Assembly (NCBI GenBank): GCA_016744795.1
Contig: JADGDR010000003.1
Location: forward strand, 238,125 to 302,124
Direction: 5' to 3'
Origin: Sulfurospirillum sp.
GTDB lineage: Bacteria > Campylobacterota > Campylobacteria > Campylobacterales > Sulfurospirillaceae
DNA: 64,000 nucleotides
A program made the translations under genes and the position numbers. Numbering within the stretch: position 1 is the stretch's first letter; each line of letters begins with the position of its first letter. The notes under the pieces were generated by a model. That model was given only the letters and a program-made list of their open reading frames with translations, was not told where the DNA came from and did not search any database. Positions 29,884 through 38,570 of this stretch are shown piece by piece.

Positions 29884-32130
29884 CAAAGCCTCTTTTTTAA
29901 GAGGTTTAGAAAAGTGATAACCTTGAAATAAATCACAGCCGTAGTTATCTAATATATTTTTTTGTTCAATTTTTTCTATTCCTTCTGCTAAAATAGTCAT
30001 ATTTAATTGTTTACCAATAAGCATAATACCTTCTACCATTTTCATAGCATCCATATTTGTCTCTATATCATCAATAAAACTTTTATCAATTTTTAATTCA
30101 TTTATGGGTAACTTTTTCAGAAGACTTAAAGATGAGTAACCTGTACCAAAATCATCAAGAGAAATTTTAATATCTTGTTTTCGTATATTTTCTAAAATAT
30201 TCAAAACTAATTCAATATCTTCAATAAAAAGATTCTCTGTCACTTCTAAAGTAAGCAATGACTTATCAAACCCTGTATGCTCTATCATATTCAAAAGATT
30301 TTCATAACAAGTTATTTCTTCAAATTGTTTTACCGAAATATTGATAGAGAGTTGAAACCTTTTATTTGTCTCTTTATATATTTTATTTACTTCTGTTAAT
30401 GATGTTTTGATAATATATTGACCTAATTTCACCATCATTCCAGTTTGTTCAGCAACACTTATAAACTCATCTGGAGGAACAAATCCTAATTTTTCATTTT
30501 GCCATCTTACTAATGCTTCTACGCCATAAAGTGTACCATCGCTTCTTACTTGTGGCTGATACATCATATATATTTCATTGTTTTGTAGCGCTGTTTTTAA
30601 CTCTTTTTCTATCAACGAATATCTTAAGTGTTTTTGTTTGATTTTCTCATCACAAAACATATAACAATTCTTTTTCTTTTTTGCTTCTTGTAATGCAATA
30701 TCAGCATATTTTTTTATACTCTCAAAGTTTTCACCATCATTAGGATACTCAGCAATCCCAATACTCGTACCTAAACTAAACTTATACAAGTCAATACTAT
30801 ATGAACTATAAAGAGCTTCTATAATTTTTTGAGCTAACTTAACAGACTCTTTTTTGCCACTACAATATCGGATAAACAAAAACTCATCGCCACTATATCG
30901 AACTAAAATATCATCTTCTTTTTTAATCTTATATAATCTACGTCCTATCTCTTTTAGAGCCATATCTCCATATTTGTTACCATAGTTCTCATTGATATTT
31001 TTAAAATTATCTATATTTAAAATCATAAGACTAAAAGATTTTGACAACTTTGAATAGTCAAATTTTTTAGATAAATAGTATCTATTATTTATGTTAGTTA
31101 AATAATCATGCTCAGCTTGATGCTCAAGTTTTTTTCTATTTTTAATTACCATTTTACTTAATTGAAAAAATAGAAAAAATATAAATGTGCCTATTAATAG
31201 AAAAAATATATAAACAGGGATTAATCTACCATAAAACTCTTTTTTAATAATTGAATATGGAATCTCTACAACTGAAAAAAGTTTATACTTCTTTAAATAT
31301 TCTATTGAAGACAATACTTCTTGATTATCAATAAAACGTTTATGCTTTATTGTTAAAATAACTCCTTTTGATTTAATTCCATTTATTTGGATATTAGTTT
31401 TTTTACGTATTAATGTTTTGATATAATGAACATATTTTTCAGGAATATTAGTACTATAGTATCTTTTTTTATGTTTATTTTTACTTGGAATTAACTGCAT
31501 ATAATAATCAAAATCTCTAAATAAAAAACTCTTATATTTTGAAATATAAATATTATTGCTTTTCATTAAAAGATGCCAATCTTTAACCTTTATACCTGCA
31601 ACCATAACTGCTAATATATTTAAATTTTTATCTCTTATTACTTTTCTCATAGGTATTATATAGGTATTTAATGTTTTATGAAAGTAAGTTCTACCAAGAA
31701 CAATAATGTCACTTTTGAGTGCTTGTTCAAAAGAGTTTTTTGTCTCTTTTTTTTCTAAAAGATTAGGTAGTTTATCTATGCTCTTATCTATGCTAGTAAC
31801 ATACAATCTTCCATTTGGGTTAACTAAACTAAAATCTGCAATTGATGGGTTTATTTTTAGAAGTTTTTTAAACATTTCTTTGCTTTTACGTATATCTTTA
31901 TAGGTATCGTCTTTAATCAAATACTCACCAAGGACATCCAATGTAACTTCATATTGTGATAACATTTTATTTGTAGAATTTGATATAACTCTTGCTATAT
32001 TTTCTTGCTCTAATTCATACCTTGAATCTATTTGATTCTTAAGCTCATAAGTAAAAAAACCTAAGATAAAAAGACCAACAAACATAACAATACAAAACAA
32101 CTTCCAAATATGTGATTGCATATAAACCAT
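29869..32130 (-). CDS. Membrane GGDEF-EAL protein with periplasmic sensor
   Basis: This is a cyclic-di-GMP enzyme. Membrane helices at about 10-28 and 303-325 enclose a periplasmic sensor domain of about 270 residues that looks like a Cache fold. The diguanylate cyclase domain has SGDEF at 413-417 in place of GGDEF, and no RxxD inhibitory site is evident. The EAL domain keeps EAL (538-540), EVTENL, DDFGTGYSS, the catalytic Lys (KIDKSF) and ILAEGIE, so phosphodiesterase activity is likely. Cyclase activity is uncertain. An internal start at Met4 is possible. The ligand is unknown. Confidence 0.9.
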   Translation of the reverse strand: MVYMQSHIWKLFCIVMFVGLFILGFFTYELKNQIDSRYELEQENIARVISNSTNKMLSQYEVTLDVLGEYLIKDDTYKDIRKSKEMFKKLLKINPSIADFSLVNPNGRLYVTSIDKSIDKLPNLLEKKETKNSFEQALKSDIIVLGRTYFHKTLNTYIIPMRKVIRDKNLNILAVMVAGIKVKDWHLLMKSNNIYISKYKSFLFRDFDYYMQLIPSKNKHKKRYYSTNIPEKYVHYIKTLIRKKTNIQINGIKSKGVILTIKHKRFIDNQEVLSSIEYLKKYKLFSVVEIPYSIIKKEFYGRLIPVYIFFLLIGTFIFFLFFQLSKMVIKNRKKLEHQAEHDYLTNINNRYYLSKKFDYSKLSKSFSLMILNIDNFKNINENYGNKYGDMALKEIGRRLYKIKKEDDILVRYSGDEFLFIRYCSGKKESVKLAQKIIEALYSSYSIDLYKFSLGTSIGIAEYPNDGENFESIKKYADIALQEAKKKKNCYMFCDEKIKQKHLRYSLIEKELKTALQNNEIYMMYQPQVRSDGTLYGVEALVRWQNEKLGFVPPDEFISVAEQTGMMVKLGQYIIKTSLTEVNKIYKETNKRFQLSINISVKQFEEITCYENLLNMIEHTGFDKSLLTLEVTENLFIEDIELVLNILENIRKQDIKISLDDFGTGYSSLSLLKKLPINELKIDKSFIDDIETNMDAMKMVEGIMLIGKQLNMTILAEGIEKIEQKNILDNYGCDLFQGYHFSKPLKKEALLDFI

Positions 32131-32208
32131 ATTACTCCAATTTTGAAAAATGTATGCTATACTTATTCCTATTAAAATGAGATAAATTCACAATACTAAA
32201 GTGAGGAA

Positions 32209-32868
32209 ATGAAAATAGCATTAGTGACTGGGGCTAGTAGTGGTATAGGAGAAGCAATTTGTAATGAACTTAAAGCAAATGGTTATAAAGTTTATGGAAT
32301 TGGTCGAAATAGTGGTGAAATCATATGCGATTTAAAAGATACAAAATCTCTACATGTAAAGATAAAAAAGTTTTTAAAAACTACTAATATAAATTTACTC
32401 GTAAATTGTGCTGGGGTTGGAGTTTTTACTCCACATGAGGAACTAAACATAGAACAAATCGAAACTCTTATAGACGTAAATTTAAAAGCTCCCATCATTC
32501 TAACTAACCTTTGTCTAAGAAGTCTAAAAAAGACCAAAGGTCATATCATAAATGTAGCTTCCATTGAAGCAACTCGTCACTCAAAGTTTTCTGCGCTATA
32601 CACTGCTACTAAAAGTGGGCTTAGAGATTTTAGCTTGACGCTATTTGAAGAGTTAAGAAAAGCAGAAGTTAGAGTTACAAACATAAATCCAGATATCACA
32701 AAGAGTAATTTTTTTGATAAACTACAATTTGAACCCTCTTATAAAAAAGAAGATACCTTTTTACTGCCTCAAAACATAGCAAAAACACTTTTACATGTAA
32801 TAGAGTCACCACTTGTAATTACAGATATAACTGTACGTGCACAAAAATTTGAAATAACAAAAAAATAG
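32209..32868 (+). CDS. Short-chain dehydrogenase/reductase
   Basis: This is an NAD(P)-dependent oxidoreductase of the classical SDR type. The cofactor motif TGASSGIG lies at 7-14, NCAG at 66-69, and the active site Ser118, Tyr131 and Lys135 (YTATK). The 219-residue length is a little short. The substrate cannot be told from sequence. It starts with AGTGAGGAAATG and lies just upstream of a membrane-transport operon, 15 bases from the next gene. Two TACATGTA words are present. Confidence 0.92.
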   Translation: MKIALVTGASSGIGEAICNELKANGYKVYGIGRNSGEIICDLKDTKSLHVKIKKFLKTTNINLLVNCAGVGVFTPHEELNIEQIETLIDVNLKAPIILTNLCLRSLKKTKGHIINVASIEATRHSKFSALYTATKSGLRDFSLTLFEELRKAEVRVTNINPDITKSNFFDKLQFEPSYKKEDTFLLPQNIAKTLLHVIESPLVITDITVRAQKFEITKK

Positions 32869-32883
32869 TGGTAAAATTTATTT

Positions 32884-33186
32884 ATGAATAAATTAGGTAA
32901 ATATTTTTTAGTTTTATTGTTTGTATTGTTAGGTTTATTTGCTATTGAAACTCTTTACATGTACACAACAGCAAAACATCATAAAACTATCAAAAATGAA
33001 TTTGTTAAAATTGTAGGACTACCTGACCTTGCTATTTCAAATGGGGCAAATTTCATACGTCATCGTAGTTATAGCGATACTTTTTCACTTTTTAGTAATG
33101 GACCTGAACTCTTAGAGTATTTTCCATCTACTTTTACATACAACTTCGCAAAAAAAAATAATCCAGCAAGGATACAAACTCCATGA
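32884..33186 (+). CDS. Small single-pass membrane protein of the ABC operon
   Basis: A 100-residue protein with one N-terminal membrane helix (about 7-26, LFVLLGLFAIETLYMY), then a soluble part probably in the periplasm. No known motif is evident. Its stop overlaps the start of the permease gene by four bases, so it belongs to the same operon. It could be an accessory subunit of the ABC transporter or a substrate-binding membrane anchor. Confidence 0.65.
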   Translation: MNKLGKYFLVLLFVLLGLFAIETLYMYTTAKHHKTIKNEFVKIVGLPDLAISNGANFIRHRSYSDTFSLFSNGPELLEYFPSTFTYNFAKKNNPARIQTP

Positions 33187-34358
33187 ACCATTTTTTAATA
33201 GGCTTTGCTATAAGTTCACTTTTTAGAAGAGGAGCAAAGAGCTTTTTTACTATTTTTATATTTACCTCACTTATATTTTTACTTAGTTCAATCCTTTTTA
33301 TCTCAAACTCCATAAAAGAAGAACTTTTTATAACACTGAAGTCTCTACCTCAAATAACAGTTCAAAAACTACAAGCTGGTAGACATACCAATATTGAGAT
33401 TTCAAAAATAGATAAACTTTTAAAACTAAATGGAGTGCAAAGTGCCATTCCAAGGATTTGGGGTTATTACTACTTTGAAAAAGCAGGTGTTAACTTCTCT
33501 ATTGTTGGAATTGATAGTTTCGATAAACAATATAAAAAAAGTTTTGAAGCCATAGTAAAAGATGTTGATTTTGATGAACTTTATAAAAATAACTCTATGA
33601 TAGTTGGAGAAGGTGTTGATAAGGTCTTAAGAGAGAACTACTACCAAGGAGTTTTTAACTTTATAAAACCAGATGGTGAACTCAAAAAAATAAAAATAGC
33701 TTCAACATTTAAAAGTGCAACCGCACTTGAATCAAATGACATAATTCTTATGCCAAAAGATTTGGTTTTAGAAATTTTTGGAATGAATAAAAATGAAGTA
33801 ACTGATATAGTACTAGAAATTGCAAATCCGGAAGAGATACCAACTATAGCTAAAAAAATAAAAAACCTTTTTCCTGATTCTAAAGTAATTACCAATAGTG
33901 ATTTAAGAGTGAGTTACCAAAATATATTTGATTACAAAAGTGGTATGTTTTTAGCTCTGTTTATAATTAGTGCTTTTACATTTTTTATGATTGTTTACGA
34001 TAAAGCAAGTGGACTTAGTAGCGAAGAAAAAAGAGAAATAGGCATACTAAAAGCCCTGGGTTGGAAAATAGATGATGTACTAAAGGCTAAGTTTTATGAA
34101 GCTTTTGTGGTCTCATTTATATCTTTTTTAGTAGGTGTTATGCTTGCACTATTTTTTGTTTATACTCTACAAGCCCCTCTTCTTAAAGATATTTTCATAG
34201 GATATTCCAGATTAAAACCAGTTTTTGATTTACCATTTGCATTTGATTTTCAAACTCTATTTTTACTCTTTTTCTTAACTATCCCAATATATATTGCAGC
34301 TATTATAATTCCATCATGGAGAGTTGCTAGCATGAACGCTGACGAGGTGATGAGATGA
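33183..34358 (+). CDS. FtsX/MacB-like ABC transporter permease
   Basis: This is an inner-membrane permease of the MacB/LolC/FtsX type. It has an N-terminal helix (about 18-40), a periplasmic domain (about 45-255), and three C-terminal helices with the typical EEKREIGILKALGWK coupling segment near 281-295 and a closing WRVASMNADEVMR. The 391-residue length fits. It overlaps the preceding small membrane protein and the following ATPase by four bases each. Such permeases act in lipoprotein export, drug efflux or mechanical signalling, and the substrate here is unknown. Confidence 0.88.
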   Translation: MNHFLIGFAISSLFRRGAKSFFTIFIFTSLIFLLSSILFISNSIKEELFITLKSLPQITVQKLQAGRHTNIEISKIDKLLKLNGVQSAIPRIWGYYYFEKAGVNFSIVGIDSFDKQYKKSFEAIVKDVDFDELYKNNSMIVGEGVDKVLRENYYQGVFNFIKPDGELKKIKIASTFKSATALESNDIILMPKDLVLEIFGMNKNEVTDIVLEIANPEEIPTIAKKIKNLFPDSKVITNSDLRVSYQNIFDYKSGMFLALFIISAFTFFMIVYDKASGLSSEEKREIGILKALGWKIDDVLKAKFYEAFVVSFISFLVGVMLALFFVYTLQAPLLKDIFIGYSRLKPVFDLPFAFDFQTLFLLFFLTIPIYIAAIIIPSWRVASMNADEVMR

Positions 34359-35029
34359 TAGAGTGTAAAAACATAACAAAAGTTTTTAATCAAAACAAAC
34401 GTAATGAGCAAACTGCTCTAAAAAACATAAACTTAGAAATAAAAAGTGGTGAATTAGTAGTTTTAAAAGGTGCAAGTGGAAGTGGAAAAAGTACTCTACT
34501 TTCACTCATTGCTGCCCTAAGTAAACCTACTATTGGAGAGATGGTAGTTGATGACAAAAGAGTATCGAAAATGCCAGACAACTTCACTGCAATGTTCAGA
34601 AGGCAAAACATAGGTTTTATATTTCAAAAATACAACCTAATATCAACTCTAAGTTCTTATGAAAATATCATATTACCTACAATTCCATCAAATCCAGATG
34701 AAATAGAACTTGATAAAAGAGTAGATGAGCTTTTAAAAATGTTTGATATAACTAGTAAAAAAGAGTCCCATATAAAAAATCTCTCAGGAGGGGAGCAACA
34801 ACGTGTTGCAATTGCAAGGGCACTTATAAATAACCCAAAAATCATCATAGCAGATGAGCCAACTGCAAATTTAGATGAAAAACTCTCTCTTGAATTTATA
34901 GACATCATAAAAGAGTTAAAACAACAAAAAAGAACAATCATAATTGCTACGCATGATCCACTGTTTTTTAATTTAGATTTTGTTGATAGAGTTATAGAGA
35001 TGAAAGACGGACAGATTTTATGTTCTTAA
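34355..35029 (+). CDS. LolD/MacB-type ABC transporter ATPase
   Basis: This is the ATPase partner of the upstream permease. Walker A GASGSGKST lies at 39-47, the Q-loop in IGFIFQKYNLI, the signature LSGGEQQRVAIARAL, and Walker B IIIADEPTANLD followed by the ATHD switch histidine. The 224-residue length is typical. It overlaps the permease by four bases and the downstream membrane gene by ten. Confidence 0.95.
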   Translation: MIECKNITKVFNQNKRNEQTALKNINLEIKSGELVVLKGASGSGKSTLLSLIAALSKPTIGEMVVDDKRVSKMPDNFTAMFRRQNIGFIFQKYNLISTLSSYENIILPTIPSNPDEIELDKRVDELLKMFDITSKKESHIKNLSGGEQQRVAIARALINNPKIIIADEPTANLDEKLSLEFIDIIKELKQQKRTIIIATHDPLFFNLDFVDRVIEMKDGQILCS

Positions 35030-35982
35030 CTCCTGAAATAATTGCAATTTATATACTTGACATTATCTTTTTAGTCTTTGCATCTTTTGCTTTTATTATA
35101 AGTATAATGATTGTAAAAAAATGGGATATAAACTCAACAAGTGAACTTCAATATAGCCTAGAAAAAAGAGCAATACTGGTAGCAACTATTATAAAATATA
35201 TTTTTATTTTAAAACTTCCACTTTTTATCTTTTTTGTATTCACTGCCGATAAAATTTCTGGTGTTATCACAGGAGCAATGTGTGCAGCTGGTGTTGTTAA
35301 CTCTATTAGTTTTGGTTTATGGTTATTTGTATTTAAAATACTCAATCTTTTTATATTTGGCTTTTGGATTGCCTTACATGTAAAAGATATGCAAGACGAA
35401 AAACTCTCCTTTACAAAACTAAAATTTAGTATATTTATAGTTGCTTTTGTGCTGTTAGTTGTTGAAATTTTTTATGAAATATCATTTTTCAGTTCACTCG
35501 ATGTTGATAAAATAGTAAGTTGTTGTGGTACACTTTTTTCGGTTGCTTCATCATCTTCTTTTTCACTTATATTTAACATACCAAACAATGTGATAATAAC
35601 TACTTTTTATCTAATTTTTGCTTTGCTTGTATTTTTCAGTTTTTTAAAAAAAGAACTTCCATTTCTAGTTATTAATGTAATTTTTTTCATAGTATCTTTA
35701 CTTTCATTAATACTGTTTTTTGGAACATATATATATGAATTACCAACCCATCATTGTCCATATTGTTTTTTACAACGTGAGTACTATTATGTTGGTTATC
35801 TTCTTTATATTACGCTTTTTATAGGTACTTTTAGTGGTATTAGTGGTTCTATTTTAAGAATGTTAAGAGCAGATTATAAAAAGATTTTTTATAAAACATC
35901 TTTAATTTTTAACTCACTCTACGTTGCCATAGTTACAGCTTACCCTATAATATTTTATATTAAAAATGGAGTTTGGTTATGA
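35020..35982 (+). CDS. Polytopic membrane protein with Cys/His motifs, unknown
   Basis: I do not recognise the family. The 320-residue chain has about eight membrane helices. It carries C88 in a small-residue helix (GAMCAAG), a vicinal pair C168-C169, and THHCPYCFLQRE at 243-254, where a His-His pair precedes a CPYC motif. The last resembles the redox CxxC-Q-R of DsbB or a copper site. It lies between the ABC ATPase and a Cys/Met-bearing small protein with overlapping ends, so a redox or metal role together with the transporter is inferred. Confidence 0.6.
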   Translation: MFLTPEIIAIYILDIIFLVFASFAFIISIMIVKKWDINSTSELQYSLEKRAILVATIIKYIFILKLPLFIFFVFTADKISGVITGAMCAAGVVNSISFGLWLFVFKILNLFIFGFWIALHVKDMQDEKLSFTKLKFSIFIVAFVLLVVEIFYEISFFSSLDVDKIVSCCGTLFSVASSSSFSLIFNIPNNVIITTFYLIFALLVFFSFLKKELPFLVINVIFFIVSLLSLILFFGTYIYELPTHHCPYCFLQREYYYVGYLLYITLFIGTFSGISGSILRMLRADYKKIFYKTSLIFNSLYVAIVTAYPIIFYIKNGVWL

Positions 35983-36446
35983 AAAATAAAAAGTTTTTTA
36001 AATTACTACTTTTGGAAATTATCGCAGTTGCAGGAATATTGACCTACTTTTTTGTAGATAGTGCAGACATATACAAACTCTTTATGGGCGATACTCAGTT
36101 CTATGCACAATCACCATCATGTGATTTACATGTAAGCTCTTGTAAGTCCGACATTCCTAAAATAGGTAGTTTTGAATTTGATATTGAACCAAAAAGTATA
36201 CCTCTTATGGAAACCCTAACTTTCACAGTAAAAACAAAAAAAGATATCCGAACAGACGAACTTGACTTGCATATATACGCAACAAATATGAATATGGGTT
36301 ATCACCGTTTTACACTAAAAAAAATAGCTAAAAATACTTACCAAGCAAAAGGAATTTTACCAACTTGTACTGTTGGTGGTATGATATGGAACGCCGAAGT
36401 TGTTGACGGTAACAAAGGTGGACTTTTTACTTTTCAAACTAAATAG
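35979..36446 (+). CDS. Membrane-anchored small protein with Cys and Met motifs (YtkA/FixH-like pattern)
   Basis: The ATG at 35979 is chosen because GGAG lies seven bases upstream; a TTG six bases earlier is less likely. The 155-residue protein has one membrane helix (about 8-25), then a periplasmic domain with C48 and C55 (CDLHVSSC), C130, and a MNMGYHRF segment in a beta-sandwich-like context that resembles FixH/YtkA-type proteins. The Met/His/Cys pattern suggests copper or thiol chemistry. It is the last gene of the 32884-36446 operon. Confidence 0.55.
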   Translation: MKNKKFFKLLLLEIIAVAGILTYFFVDSADIYKLFMGDTQFYAQSPSCDLHVSSCKSDIPKIGSFEFDIEPKSIPLMETLTFTVKTKKDIRTDELDLHIYATNMNMGYHRFTLKKIAKNTYQAKGILPTCTVGGMIWNAEVVDGNKGGLFTFQTK

Positions 36447-36458
36447 CAAAGGGTTCCA

Positions 36459-36496
36459 GTTAAAAGTTAAAAGTTTAGCTCTTTTTAACTTTTAAC
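36459..36496. terminator. Hairpin after the ABC operon
   Basis: GTTAAAAGTTAAAA and TTTTAACTTTTAAC form a perfect 14-bp AT-rich stem around a ten-base loop, 13 bases after the last gene of the operon. The symmetry could serve either strand, and U-rich arms may help termination. No separate U-tract follows on the plus strand. Confidence 0.5.
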
Positions 36497-36547
36497 CTCA
36501 TAGTAAAAACTTGACTTTTATTATCTACTATGCTATCCTAAACATCT

Positions 36548-36572
36548 ATTTTTGAGATAATATCTCAAAAAT
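36548..36572. promoter_or_regulatory. Perfect 25-base palindrome upstream of the RloA-like gene
   Basis: ATTTTTGAGATA and its exact reverse complement flank a single central base, ending 21 bases before the ATG of the AAA gene. The position is right for an operator overlapping the promoter of the two-gene cassette. No regulator gene lies next to it, so either a cassette protein or a distant regulator would bind it. An RNA hairpin role is less likely because there is almost no loop. Confidence 0.55.
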
Positions 36573-36593
36573 TAACTTTAAATAGGAAGAAAT

Positions 36594-37898
36594 ATGTTAT
36601 TAGAAGTAAATATAGAAAATTTTTATTCTTTTAAAGATAGAACAACTTTTTCTATGGAAGCAACAAAATATGATAATGATAAATTACCATTTAATTACAT
36701 AGAAGATAATAGAATTAGTATTTTAAAAAGTGCAGTAATTTTTGGCGCTAATGCAAGTGGAAAGAGTAATTTAATTATTTCTTTAAAATATATAAGGCAT
36801 CTTGTTGAAACTTCTTTTCAAAAAGGTGTTAGAGATTTTGAAAAATTCCGTTTAAATGGTGATTCTCAAAATAAACCAACATCTTTTGAAATTAAATTTT
36901 TAATGGAAAACCAAATTTTTAGATATGGTTTTAAAATAGAAAAAACTTATGTTGTTGAAGAATGGCTTTATAGAACTTTTAATATTTTTCGTTCAAGAGA
37001 AGTACCTTTATTTATTCGAAAAAGACAAAATTTTAAAATTTTTAGTGATTATAAAAAAGAAAGTAGTTTAATAGTTAAACAAGATAAGGTAAGAGAAAAT
37101 TCGCTTTTCTTGCCTGTTGTTGCTCAATTTAATGGTTTGATATCTCTTTCAATTATGAAATGGTTTGAAAAGCTTAATGCTTTTTCGTGTATACATAATT
37201 CTGATACGTTTGAAACATATACTTATGAACGTTTAAGTAATGAAAAAGAGAAAATAAAAATTGTTGAATTTCTTAAATCAGCTGATTTTGGTATTTCTGG
37301 ACTTGAAGATGAAATAATTACTTTGAAAGATTTAGGAATAGCATATGAAAAAAAAGCTCCAAAAGATATGCCAAAAGAATTGATTGATGATATTGTAAAA
37401 GGTAATACTAAAGTTGCTAAATCATTACATCCTAAATATAACGACAATCAAGAGTTTTTAGGTTACGAAGGTTTTCAGATTGCTGAAGAATCAGACGGTA
37501 CTCAAACTTTATTTAAACTTGCTGGACCAATTCTTGAAACTTTAGAAAAAGGTGAAATTTTAGTTATTGATGAATTAGATAGTACATTTCATACTAAGAT
37601 GACAGAAAAAATTGTGAAATTATTTAATTCAAAATTAAATAAAAATAATGCTCAATTAATATTTGCAACACATGATACAAATTTATTGACACAAAATCTA
37701 TTTAGGCGTGATCAAATATGGTTTGTTGAAAAAAATAATTATGGAGAAAGTAATTTATTTTCGTTAATAGACTTTGGAATTAGAAAAGATACTTTATTAG
37801 AAAAAAATTACTTAGATGGTAAATATGGTGCAATTCCTTATATTAGTGAATTATCTATATCTTTAGATGAAGAATGTGACTATGAAGAAGAATTATGA
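36594..37898 (+). CDS. RloA-like AAA15 ATPase of a putative defence cassette
   Basis: This is an SMC/RecF-like ATPase of the AAA15 type found in anti-phage systems. Walker A GANASGKS lies at 51-58, Walker B with the switch residues in ILVIDELDSTFH, and the sensor in IFATHDTNLL. There is no nuclease domain. RloA/RloB pairs are named from R-linked ORFs of Campylobacter type I restriction loci; the related PARIS system pairs a similar ATPase with a Toprim-type effector. Start: AGGAAG before ATG. It overlaps the RloB-like gene by four bases. No TACATGTA word lies in either gene, unlike many neighbours. Confidence 0.85.
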   Translation: MLLEVNIENFYSFKDRTTFSMEATKYDNDKLPFNYIEDNRISILKSAVIFGANASGKSNLIISLKYIRHLVETSFQKGVRDFEKFRLNGDSQNKPTSFEIKFLMENQIFRYGFKIEKTYVVEEWLYRTFNIFRSREVPLFIRKRQNFKIFSDYKKESSLIVKQDKVRENSLFLPVVAQFNGLISLSIMKWFEKLNAFSCIHNSDTFETYTYERLSNEKEKIKIVEFLKSADFGISGLEDEIITLKDLGIAYEKKAPKDMPKELIDDIVKGNTKVAKSLHPKYNDNQEFLGYEGFQIAEESDGTQTLFKLAGPILETLEKGEILVIDELDSTFHTKMTEKIVKLFNSKLNKNNAQLIFATHDTNLLTQNLFRRDQIWFVEKNNYGESNLFSLIDFGIRKDTLLEKNYLDGKYGAIPYISELSISLDEECDYEEEL

Positions 37899-38554
37899 GA
37901 AGAGTAGGTAAGAAAAAAACAAAAGATGTATCACAGTTTTTTTTAATTGCATTAGAAGATGAAAAATCATCAAGATATTATTTTCAACAGTTAATTAAAG
38001 AAAAAGGGTTAAATGCTGCAGTTACTTGTGTTCCTCATTGTGGCACTAGCCCAAAAAATGTTTTAAGTGGTATTCCTATATATCTAAAATCTAATCCAGA
38101 ATGTAAACTTTCAAAGGCATGGATTGTTATTGATAGAGATAGTTTCCCCATTGATAATTTTAAAGGTACTATAGAAAGTGCGAGACAGCAAAATATTTGT
38201 GTCGCTTATTCAAATGAGTCATATGAATTGTGGATATTGTTACATTTTAAAGATGTTTATGGACACAAGGGAAGAGATGAAATTAATAAAGAATTAGATG
38301 TTTGTTTTAAAGATAAGTATAATATGGATTATTCCAAAAATTGTAATGACATATATACTATTTTAAAACCTATGCAACATGATGCAATTAAAAGAGCAAA
38401 AAAATTATTAATACATTGGATAAAAATTGGTGGTAAATTAGATCCAGCTAATAATAATCCTTCAACTACAATACATTTTTTAGTTAATTGTTTAAATAAT
38501 TTTGATAAATGTAAAAAGCTTAATTATCCTTGTAACTTTAGTAATTTGAAGTAG
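37895..38554 (+). CDS. RloB-like putative effector nuclease
   Basis: The 219-residue protein matches the RloB pattern: an acidic start (E21, E23 in LEDEKSSRYYF), IDRDSF with D80 and D82, SNESYELWILLHF near 106-118, and NPSTTIHFLV near the end. The acidic residues resemble Toprim-like nuclease sites. In such pairs the ATPase is thought to sense infection and release or activate the effector. This is inferred from known ATPase-Toprim systems. It overlaps the ATPase gene by four bases, so expression is coupled. Confidence 0.82.
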   Translation: MRRVGKKKTKDVSQFFLIALEDEKSSRYYFQQLIKEKGLNAAVTCVPHCGTSPKNVLSGIPIYLKSNPECKLSKAWIVIDRDSFPIDNFKGTIESARQQNICVAYSNESYELWILLHFKDVYGHKGRDEINKELDVCFKDKYNMDYSKNCNDIYTILKPMQHDAIKRAKKLLIHWIKIGGKLDPANNNPSTTIHFLVNCLNNFDKCKKLNYPCNFSNLK

Positions 38555-38570
38555 AATTTCGTAAAACCAT

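Noticed and set aside
36459..36496. Attachment-site-like repeat marking the RloAB cassette boundary
   Set aside because: The sequence is an inverted, not direct, repeat, and I found no matching copy at the other end near 38555-38570.
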